From Xanthocytophaga flava (GTDB taxonomy: Bacteria > Bacteroidota > Bacteroidia > Cytophagales > 172606-1), in contig JASJOS010000012.1 in NCBI GenBank assembly GCA_030068525.1, positions 124,001-188,000 on the forward strand: a stretch of DNA of 64,000 nt. Reading direction: 5' to 3'. The first letter of the stretch is position 1. Each line of letters begins with the position of its first letter. This document shows positions 23,892-31,011 of the stretch, piece after piece. The position numbers and the translations under genes are program-made. Under the pieces are notes generated by a model. That model made no database searches, had not been told where the DNA came from, and saw only the letters and a list, made by a program, of their open reading frames with translations.

Positions 23892-26696
23892 ATGTATTCT
23901 ATTAAACCCTATTATACTGCAGATCGGGATAAGGCACTTCATGAATATGACAAAGGACTTATTACCAAAGCTTCTTCTCAGGATATGGAGAGTATCTATC
24001 CGGAAATTACTCATTTTACCAAGCTGGCTATTTCTGGTTACACAGGCAAGCAGATGCCTCCTATTGGCAAACTAGTCAATCTGGAAGAACTGGAAATTAA
24101 TCGTGCGGAGCAATTACTTACATTACCTGAGGATATTGGACAATTAAAAAATCTCAAAAAACTTCAGATCGAATCCAGAGCTGTTTGTGTACTTCCGTTA
24201 TCTTTTGGCGACCTCTCCAATCTTGAAGAACTTACCCTTAATGGATTCAAGGATGATGGATATTTATCAGAAATATTACCTAAGCTCACTTCCCTGAAAA
24301 AGCTATGGATCAGTTCCTTTCATGGTGCCTCTCTACCCTCACTGGTATCTGATCTTTCCTTTCTGCAAGAACTTAAAATCGGTGGATGTAATGAACTTCA
24401 GGATCTGTTGATTCTGAAAAGTTTACCCAAGCTTACAAAACTATCCTTGTACGAAAATGTGATACTTCCTTCTTTTCCGGACCAACTCTCATTTTCAAAA
24501 AAATTACAGGAATTAGAGATAAATAATCGCCTACCTATTCAATCAATCCCTGACGTAATAGGTGAACTCACCGAACTTGAGAGTATAGAAGTACGTTCCG
24601 GTTCGTGGACTAGTGAAGAATCTGATCCTTTTGGTATATCCCCTGCAATTGGCAAACTACAGAAGTTAAGAAAACTAAAGCTGAAGCCTGGAACGAAAGA
24701 AGCCCTGCCCTTTCCGGAATCAATAGGAAACTTAGCCAATCTGGAAGAACTGAAACTAAATTGGTATCCAATTGAAACGCTACCTTCTTCTATAGGTAAT
24801 CTCAAAAAGCTGAAAACTCTCTATATTAACCTTGGTGATTTGACCGAACTACCTTCTGAAATAGGGGGACTCGACTCCCTGGAATTACTTTATATACACG
24901 GTTTCAGTACCGATAAGAATAAACTTACCACTTTACCATCGGAAATAGGAAAACTTAAACACCTGAAAACAATTGATATAAATGAAACACTTATTGACCT
25001 TCCTGATACAATAGGTGACTGTGAAAACCTTGAAACGCTAAAAGTGATAACCCCAAAATCACTTCAACGTATTCCAGAAAGTATTGGCAGACTAGGTAAA
25101 CTACAGTCTCTGACTCTTAGCGGTATATTTTCTCAACTTCCGGAAAGCATCGGTAATCTTAAAAATCTGTCAGGTTTAGAACTACCCGATAGTCCACAAC
25201 TTGTAAGTCTGCCCTCTACTATTAGCCAGTGTACCAAATTAGGTTCAATAGAAATTTCAAGAACTGGCATTCAACGTTTATCAACCGACTTATACAAACT
25301 TACCCGATTATGGAAAGTAAGCACACATGCCACAGATACACAATTTGCTCCCAGACAACTGGAGCCTGAGATTTTTGACTGGTTTTATCCATTTCGACAT
25401 CTGGCAGAAAACCAGCATTCGGATATGGACGAGGAAAAGCGCAAAATTTATCTGCATGTGTATTTGAATAATTTCCATCAGGAACGTCTGGAAAATCTGC
25501 CTCAACAGGTATTTTTTGAAGGTTTTTCAATCAATTATGCTCCTATGCATCAGGCGCTGATTGAAAACATTTTTGTGTTTAATGAAGACTACCAGTCCCT
25601 GGCAGATAGACCATTAAAACCAGGAGATGTAGTAACTATTCTGGGCAATACTTCTTATAAAAAGACAGATATCAAAAACAAACTGAATGCAGCCAATATT
25701 GGGTACAGCAGTTCATTAACTGATAAAGTCACTCATATACTGGTTGGTAGTTCGCCTAAGTTTCCGGAGAATGGAAATACCCAAAAGAATTATTTTCTGT
25801 TTAACGAAAAAGAGCTGACTGATTTTCTAAATCAGGTTGAACAACCCTATCTCTTATCCGAAGAAGGCCGGTCATCTGATTCTACAGAATCTGTACTAAA
25901 ACTATTGCGTAGTCCAGAATCTGTTAATGAAGCACTAGGAGTGCAATTACTTGAATCGACAGGTGTACCAGCTGAACTGATTATAGATTTACTGGTCATT
26001 GCCAAAACCTCAGACAATCCAGATACCAGAGCCAAAGCCAGACAGCTTATTAAGAAAAATACAACTGATGGAGTGATTCTGCAGGCACTTGCACACAAAG
26101 CAAAAATAATTGATGATACATCCAGGTACAGTTACAATCGTTTTCAGATACACAAGTACCAACAAGAATTTCCAGGTCTGGATACAGCCTCTATGGCCTT
26201 TCTGGTTTGGCTCAAAAAGGAAAAGGTGATAAAAAACTGTTTTGCAGGCGACTACTTTATGGAGCACTCAGATGCGAATGATCCCCGTCGTCAGCTCTAT
26301 ATCGAACAAACCACTCCTGAATGGCTTGCAAAAACGAATGAACTAGAGCTAAAAGCTGCTCTCACAACGGAAGAAGCCAATACCTTATTTCAGCAGGTAC
26401 AACCGACCATCCGGAAAATCACATTGAAAGGCAATCACCTGACTTCATTTCCTGAAGAGATGCTTCATATAACATCCCTGACAAACCTGACTATCTACCA
26501 TAGTAAGATACTTGAAATTCCAGAATCCATTGCCCAATTGAAAAATCTGAAACATTTGGTGATTTTTCAATATAATTTACACAAGCTTCCATTAAGCCTC
26601 TCAACCCTCCCATTGGAATCTCTGGAATTAAAAACAAATAGGGTTGAAAATCTTGATATCCTAAAAGAACGAATGCCATCCTGTCAATTTCGTTAA
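23892..26696 (+). CDS. Large leucine-rich-repeat protein with central BRCT-like segment
   Basis: A 934-residue protein without signal peptide, so probably cytoplasmic. Residues about 35-485 carry some 17-19 leucine-rich repeats of the bacterial/plant intracellular type (LPxxIGxLxxLxxLxLxx, e.g. 'LPESIGNLKNLSGLEL'). Around 574-655 a segment 'LKPGDVVTILGNTSYKKTD' ... 'KVTHILVGS' has the strand-helix pattern and THxLV-type ending of a BRCT domain. A helical region (about 670-830) follows and then three more LRRs (about 835-930). The protein at 31012-32922 has the same order of parts, and 'FLNQVEQPYLLSE' here matches 'SLQQLEVPYLVES' there. Function is unknown; protein-protein interaction is the safe inference. 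Confidence 0.82.
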   Translation: MYSIKPYYTADRDKALHEYDKGLITKASSQDMESIYPEITHFTKLAISGYTGKQMPPIGKLVNLEELEINRAEQLLTLPEDIGQLKNLKKLQIESRAVCVLPLSFGDLSNLEELTLNGFKDDGYLSEILPKLTSLKKLWISSFHGASLPSLVSDLSFLQELKIGGCNELQDLLILKSLPKLTKLSLYENVILPSFPDQLSFSKKLQELEINNRLPIQSIPDVIGELTELESIEVRSGSWTSEESDPFGISPAIGKLQKLRKLKLKPGTKEALPFPESIGNLANLEELKLNWYPIETLPSSIGNLKKLKTLYINLGDLTELPSEIGGLDSLELLYIHGFSTDKNKLTTLPSEIGKLKHLKTIDINETLIDLPDTIGDCENLETLKVITPKSLQRIPESIGRLGKLQSLTLSGIFSQLPESIGNLKNLSGLELPDSPQLVSLPSTISQCTKLGSIEISRTGIQRLSTDLYKLTRLWKVSTHATDTQFAPRQLEPEIFDWFYPFRHLAENQHSDMDEEKRKIYLHVYLNNFHQERLENLPQQVFFEGFSINYAPMHQALIENIFVFNEDYQSLADRPLKPGDVVTILGNTSYKKTDIKNKLNAANIGYSSSLTDKVTHILVGSSPKFPENGNTQKNYFLFNEKELTDFLNQVEQPYLLSEEGRSSDSTESVLKLLRSPESVNEALGVQLLESTGVPAELIIDLLVIAKTSDNPDTRAKARQLIKKNTTDGVILQALAHKAKIIDDTSRYSYNRFQIHKYQQEFPGLDTASMAFLVWLKKEKVIKNCFAGDYFMEHSDANDPRRQLYIEQTTPEWLAKTNELELKAALTTEEANTLFQQVQPTIRKITLKGNHLTSFPEEMLHITSLTNLTIYHSKILEIPESIAQLKNLKHLVIFQYNLHKLPLSLSTLPLESLELKTNRVENLDILKERMPSCQFR

Positions 26697-26704
26697 GAAA
26701 GAGA

Positions 26705-26743
26705 AGAAGCCAGACAAACGTAGAAACAACATGTCTGGCTTCT
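26705..26743 (+). terminator. Terminator hairpin
   Basis: AGAAGCCAGACA (26705-26716) pairs with TGTCTGGCTTCT (26732-26743), just past the LRR gene stop. Only scattered T residues follow. Confidence 0.75.
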
Positions 26744-26845
26744 GTCTGTTTACTAAAAACATTTTACAAACAGAATATAATCTTGATCCTACCACTATTT
26801 CAAGACTGATTGCGAATCTGAAAAACTAAATTGATAAAATCTTGC

Positions 26846-27619
26846 ATGAGATATCTTTTTCTGACTCTACTAATACTATCTTTCACCTCTTGCACTCGCC
26901 ATCTGAAAAGATTTTACAATCAGGTAAATGAATCAGACACCCAACTGCAACAACCTGACACCCAACCGAAGCAACCTTATAGTGAACTAGTAACAGGAAC
27001 TAAAAAACATAAAACGCAGCCCCTTGATTACAGCATATCACAACAAATCGAGGAAAAAACTATACTTATAAAAATACATCTTACGAATACCTCTTCAAGA
27101 AAGGTTATTATCCCTTATAGAAAATGGCTTTATTTTGATTTGGGGCATAATGAGCTTCTACCATTTGGTTCGCTTACTCAAATAAATTGTTATATTATTT
27201 TTTCAAACAATGATTTTCCTACTGAGGTTTCTGAATGCTGGAGTAATTTGGACTATCTATTTTGTTGTATTCTCCCCAATAAGGAACTAATTATGGAGTT
27301 TTCAATACCAAAATCCGTTCTCAATGACAATGGCAAACTTATTCTTGTTACTGTAGCATATGCGGAACTTACAGAATTACAAGAGACTCATTCCGAGTTT
27401 AGTAAGTTACTTTATTTTGATAGAATACAATATTTTACGATTGTTAAAGGTTGGAAATGTGGCAATTTCTTTTTCAATAAGAATTTTAATGAGAAAGACC
27501 TCTATAATCAAATGGAAATTGACACACGCCTTATTCCTGAACTTGAATTTAAACTACTAAAACTGATTCCAGATTCCACACAAATCAATCCGAAAGCAGA
27601 AAAAATTGGTAACCACTGA
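26846..27619 (+). CDS. Lipoprotein of unknown function
   Basis: A 257-residue lipoprotein. The ATG at 26846 is preferred over the TTG at 26831 because it gives 'MRYLFLTLLILSFTSC', a signal peptide with lipobox FTSC. The mature part starts with a Gln/Pro-rich linker (DTQLQQPDTQPKQPY) and continues as a beta-rich domain ('TILIKIHLTNTSSRKVIIPYRKWLYFD') of no recognised family. Its signal peptide is strikingly like that of the next gene (MKYLFLTLWIVCLSSC), including 'LK-x-[F/L]-Y' shortly after the cysteine, but the mature sequences differ. Confidence 0.7.
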   Translation: MRYLFLTLLILSFTSCTRHLKRFYNQVNESDTQLQQPDTQPKQPYSELVTGTKKHKTQPLDYSISQQIEEKTILIKIHLTNTSSRKVIIPYRKWLYFDLGHNELLPFGSLTQINCYIIFSNNDFPTEVSECWSNLDYLFCCILPNKELIMEFSIPKSVLNDNGKLILVTVAYAELTELQETHSEFSKLLYFDRIQYFTIVKGWKCGNFFFNKNFNEKDLYNQMEIDTRLIPELEFKLLKLIPDSTQINPKAEKIGNH

Positions 27620-27648
27620 ATTAATTGTGTTAATTCAGTGGTTTTATT
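27611..27648 (+). terminator. Terminator overlapping the lipoprotein stop codon
   Basis: AACCACTGAATTAA pairs perfectly (14 bp) with TTAATTCAGTGGTT around the loop TTGTG and is followed by TTATTAT. The stop codon TGA (27617-27619) is inside the stem. The next lipoprotein gene starts only 24 bp downstream. Confidence 0.85.
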
Positions 27649-27666
27649 ATACCCAATGAGTATTTC

Positions 27667-28173
27667 ATGAAGTATCTATTTCTAACACTATGGATTGTTT
27701 GTCTCTCATCCTGTTCTAAAGACCTGAAACCACTCTATTCAGAACAAAGCACATTAACTCAGGAAAATATTCATCAGCTAAATGGGTGTTATAGTTCTGT
27801 TTTATGGAGATATATAGCACCATTAGCCAAAACACATTATTCTACTGATACCAATACCTACAAAGTATGTCTTGTAGCAAAAGATAACAAATGCATTGTA
27901 GCCACCTTAAAAGAAGGAGATAGTATTATTGCTACACAAAAGTTAAAGGGACATATCAAAAACGGATATTTTTCAGCCAGGAGTAAAGTATATCCATTAG
28001 GCATTCCTCCTTTGTTTTTTTTGTATTACAATACAGATATGAAGATTGCCTTTGCAAACTCGGATGATCTGTATACAGAAATACATGAAACCAGATTTGG
28101 CTGGGTGTTATTATTTGCTCATGGAGGCAATTCTGATACTTTTTACAAGGTATACAAAAAGGAAAGCTTCTGA
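27667..28173 (+). CDS. Second lipoprotein of unknown function
   Basis: A 168-residue lipoprotein: signal peptide MKYLFLTLWIVCLSSC with lipobox LSSC, then a small beta-rich domain with 'HQLNGCYSSVLWRYI', 'YKVCLVAKDNKCIVATLKEGD' and 'IKNGYFSARSKVYPLGIPP'. This pattern (a short statement of size, then 'LKGHIKNGYF') is typical of uncharacterised Bacteroidota lipoproteins; no family name can be given. The promoter must lie within or just after the terminator of the preceding gene, unless read-through feeds it. Confidence 0.7.
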   Translation: MKYLFLTLWIVCLSSCSKDLKPLYSEQSTLTQENIHQLNGCYSSVLWRYIAPLAKTHYSTDTNTYKVCLVAKDNKCIVATLKEGDSIIATQKLKGHIKNGYFSARSKVYPLGIPPLFFLYYNTDMKIAFANSDDLYTEIHETRFGWVLLFAHGGNSDTFYKVYKKESF

Positions 28174-28218
28174 TCTGTTTATTTACCAATCATTGTTCAG
28201 TAAGTATACACAATCGTT

Positions 28219-28717
28219 TTATTGAAAATCATTTCGGTTAATTGTCCTAAAACTATTACTAAATAAACTATCATCATGCATTTCCGGCCAATAGCGGCTA
28301 CACTTCCACAATATTGGACTTTTCTCGTCCTCATAGTCAAAAAAAACAATGACATTACCTGCTGTAATTATACATAGTAATTTTTCATGACAAGCCGGTT
28401 GATAAAACTTCCAATCCAATTTTATTTCATCCAACCAGGCTGTAAATGTATTCAGAGTAGTACCTAAAGAAATAAGCCGACTTTTACTCTGAAGAAAACA
28501 TTTAATACGATAGGTCTCAAAATGAATGGATTCTATTACTTCCTTCAACAATCCGAAACTCTATTCCTTCCACAAAATAAGAGTAAGCTCCTGAATAAAG
28601 TGTATGTTGCTTACCAATAGTCTTAGGGTTATAATAATTCTTCAAAACGTGCACTGGATCTCCTACATATATTCCATTATAAATTCCTGTTTTGACAAAG
28701 TCGTATATGTCTATCAT
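28219..28717 (-). pseudogene. Frameshifted small protein gene (about 165 codons)
   Basis: Two overlapping minus-strand frames make sense only together. The upstream frame (from ATG 28717, MIDIYDFVKTGIYNGIYVGD) reads 'YFVEGIEFRIVEG' and soon stops; the other frame continues 'VIESIHFETYRIKCFLQSKS' to 28219. Removing one A from the GGAAG run at about 28540 would join them as ...RIVEG-VIESIHFETYRI.... The second frame on its own has no ATG, only a TTG. The joined product (glycine turns, many aromatic residues, 'TFTAWLDEIKLDWKF') looks like a small intracellular protein perhaps of immunity type, but no family is recognised. A sequencing error is the alternative to a true frameshift. Confidence 0.55.
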
Positions 28718-28794
28718 ATGTGCCAATTCTAACTTATTGTAAACGCAAATATAAACTACCAGAGAAGGTATCATACAATCTGGCTAAATACCAT

Positions 28795-28802
28795 TATTTT
28801 TG
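28795..28802 (+). promoter_or_regulatory. Bacteroidota -7 promoter element for the aminotransferase
   Basis: TATTTTTG fits TAnnTTTG exactly and lies 21 bp upstream of the chosen ATG (28824), giving a leader of about 15 nt. Its position also argues against the TTG at 28800 as a start, since that codon is inside the element. Confidence 0.5.
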
Positions 28803-28823
28803 TGTACTAACTTTTCATTTCTG

Positions 28824-29984
28824 ATGAACCATACACAATCCAACATACTCCCTTCCAAACTACCCAATGTAGGCACCACCATCTTTACCGTTATGTCCAA
28901 ACTGGCTCAGGAGCACAAGGCCATTAACCTGGGTCAAGGCTTTCCGGACTTTAACGCTTCTCAGGATATTATTCAGCTAGTAACCAAAGCAATGCAGGAT
29001 GGATACAACCAGTATGCGCCTATGCCTGGTACCATTGACTTACGGGAACAGATTGCCATCAAAACAGAACGTATGTATGGGTATGCTCCTAATCCTGATA
29101 CCGAAATTACAGTTACTTCCGGAGGTACAGAAGCCTTGTATGCGGCTATCAGTGCCATTGTCAGTCTGGGCGATGAAGTGATAGTATTGGAGCCTTGCTA
29201 CGACAGCTATGTACCTGCTATTGAACTTAACGGAGGGATTCCGGTATATGTGTCCTTGTCATCCGATGATTTTTCAATCAACTTTTCCCAACTGCAAAGT
29301 GCCATTACCAGCCGTACCCGAGCCATTATTATCAATACACCTCATAACCCAACCGGCACCACACTGACACAAAAGGATTTGCAATTCCTGGCAATTCTGT
29401 TGAGAGATAGGAACATTTATCTGATCAGTGATGAAGTATATGAACATATTATCTTTGATGGGCAACAACATCAGAGTGTATTACGACATGCAGAATTAAG
29501 GGAACGAAGCTTTGTAATCTCTTCTTTCGGCAAGACCTATCATGTTACCGGCTGGAAGTTAGGCTATTGTATAGCTCCTCGCGAGCTGTCAACTGAGTTT
29601 CGGAAAGTGCACCAGTACCTGACGTTTTCGTCCTTCACCCCTCTTCAGATTGCTCTGGCCGAATACCTCAGGAACCCAGAACCCTATGAGTCTTTGCCTC
29701 AGTTCTATCAGCAGAAACGGGATTTCTTTGTGAACCTGATGCAACAAACCCGCTTCTCTTTACTTCCTAGTCGAGGTAGTTACTTTGTATTGGCATCATA
29801 CGGACATATTACGGATGAGTCTGACACCGATTATGCCATTCGTCTGACCAAAGAAATTGGCGTAGCCACTATTCCTTTATCTGTCTTTTATAGCAACAAA
29901 ACTGATAACAAACTTTTACGTTTCTGTTTTGCCAAGAAAGAAGATACTCTCGAACGGGCAGTGGAACGATTGATGAAGATATAA
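28824..29984 (+). CDS. PLP-dependent class I aminotransferase, methionine aminotransferase (YbdL)-like
   Basis: A 386-residue fold-type I aminotransferase. Key segments: 'VMSKLAQEHKAINLGQGFPDFNAS', 'YAPMPGTIDLREQIA', 'VTSGGTEALYAAISA', 'INTPHNPTGTTL', 'LISDEVYEHIIFDG', the PLP-lysine loop 'SSFGKTYHVTGWKLGY', and 'LLRFCFAKKEDTLERAVERL'. The GxGFPDF...YAPMPG combination is that of YbdL/kynurenine aminotransferase (KAT III) relatives that act on methionine, histidine or kynurenine with a 2-oxo acid. The ATG at 28824 is chosen because the family starts at this point and a -7 promoter element ends at 28802. Single-gene unit. Confidence 0.9.
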   Translation: MNHTQSNILPSKLPNVGTTIFTVMSKLAQEHKAINLGQGFPDFNASQDIIQLVTKAMQDGYNQYAPMPGTIDLREQIAIKTERMYGYAPNPDTEITVTSGGTEALYAAISAIVSLGDEVIVLEPCYDSYVPAIELNGGIPVYVSLSSDDFSINFSQLQSAITSRTRAIIINTPHNPTGTTLTQKDLQFLAILLRDRNIYLISDEVYEHIIFDGQQHQSVLRHAELRERSFVISSFGKTYHVTGWKLGYCIAPRELSTEFRKVHQYLTFSSFTPLQIALAEYLRNPEPYESLPQFYQQKRDFFVNLMQQTRFSLLPSRGSYFVLASYGHITDESDTDYAIRLTKEIGVATIPLSVFYSNKTDNKLLRFCFAKKEDTLERAVERLMKI

Positions 29985-30035
29985 ACCAGTAGGATAATAA
30001 CCTTCTCCTGTTACTACTCTCCTCAGTATAACAGT

Positions 30036-30650
30036 ATGATCAATCGATCTGGCCTAGTAATAGGAAAATTGTTTAGTTTGACCAAAAATCCACTAGCTAT
30101 TTGTACAAAAATCATGAGTTTTAAAATGGGATATACCGATTTTCACAGTATAGAAGAATACGATCGAAAACTTAATATTTTTTATTTCTCACTTAACCCT
30201 CTCAAAAAAAGCAAAGGCTTAATGGGCGGCAAAAAAGAGGAGGAATATGATCGCTCCTCATTGAGCAATATTGCTGTCTACGAAATCAATACCGGCAAAA
30301 CCAGGTATTTATTTGACACAGTACATGAGGAAGAAGAGATTACCCATTTCCTGTTTGAATCGTCGTATGTGGAGGAGGGAAAACGAATTGAGTTTAATCA
30401 TAGTAGCAGTAAGATACAGAACAACTCATCCATAGCTCAACGTGATGCTTTGGATAGACTATTGATTTGTCAGTCTAATAAGACCAAAGAAATTAACAAA
30501 TTATGGAGTTTCCGGAAAAATGGAGAGGGAAAACGACTAATCACTGAATTCGGAAAAGATACAGAATGGAGAATTGATGTCTTCAACCAAAAAATCAGAG
30601 TCATCAAGCGTCATCCTACCACAGTAGAGATACAGGATTTTGAGTGGTAA
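30036..30650 (+). CDS. Hypothetical protein, 204 residues
   Basis: No family is recognised. There is no signal peptide or membrane segment. The protein has a central beta-rich stretch 'LSNIAVYEINTGKTRYLFDTVHEEEEITHFLFES' followed by 'RDALDRLLICQSNKTKEINKLWSFRKNG' and 'TEWRIDVFNQKIRVIKRH', a layout suggesting a small beta-propeller-like or WD-type fragment, though only one or two blades are present. It begins 51 bp after the aminotransferase stop and may be cotranscribed with it. Codon use looks like that of the neighbours, so I accept it as a gene. Confidence 0.6.
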   Translation: MINRSGLVIGKLFSLTKNPLAICTKIMSFKMGYTDFHSIEEYDRKLNIFYFSLNPLKKSKGLMGGKKEEEYDRSSLSNIAVYEINTGKTRYLFDTVHEEEEITHFLFESSYVEEGKRIEFNHSSSKIQNNSSIAQRDALDRLLICQSNKTKEINKLWSFRKNGEGKRLITEFGKDTEWRIDVFNQKIRVIKRHPTTVEIQDFEW

Positions 30651-30769
30651 GAGGGCAGTAAGTGGATTTCCAGAGGTATTTGGCTTTATATTGACAGCAT
30701 TTTGTAGATGGTAAGCCAGCTTTTTTCTTTGATAGTAGATCTATTGCGCATAGTTAGTAGCATGCAGAA

Positions 30770-30797
30770 GACTTGTGCATAATTATATGCACAAGTC
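30770..30797. repeat. 28-bp palindrome (11-bp arms)
   Basis: GACTTGTGCAT and ATGCACAAGTC form a perfect 11-bp stem around the loop AATTAT. It lies in the gap between converging genes and could terminate either, but no T-tract follows. Confidence 0.65.
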
Positions 30798-30875
30798 AAT
30801 TAGAAGAGGAGATTCAAGTCATCCGAATCAAAAAAGTTTTTACCTGGAATAAACCGCAAAACTGTCAATGCGTTT

Positions 30876-30973
30876 AATTCACCGCACGAGTGATGTTTGA
30901 TCAGAATTCACCGCAAAAATTCTTATGCACATAGTTCAGGTCAAAACAAAAAAATCCATAGAACTATGCGCAT
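30876..30973. repeat. Short repeats and 13-bp inverted repeat (possible IS21-type end remnant)
   Basis: AATTCACCGCA occurs at 30876-30886 and 30905-30915. ATGCACATAGTTC (30925-30937) is inverted as GAACTATGCGCAT (30961-30973) with one mismatch, and TTCAGGTCAAA lies between them at 30935-30945. The GGTCAAA unit and the TGCGCAT core also occur in the 1532-1719 region. Confidence 0.45.
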
Positions 30974-31011
30974 GAGATGAAATTCCAGACTTGTTATCTA
31001 ATACACTTTTA

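Larger units (their letters stand above)
30651..31011. other. 361-bp gene-free region with palindromes and repeat remnants
   Basis: Between the hypothetical gene and the minus-strand LRR gene there is no gene, but the region contains a strong palindrome (30770-30797) and a set of short repeats (30876-30973) related to those at 1591-1719 and 61682-61698. Confidence 0.6.

Noticed and set aside
28219-28551. Separate 110-codon gene starting from TTG
   Set aside because: Its start lies inside the upstream frame, and the two frames join into one protein if one base is removed; listed as one frameshifted gene.
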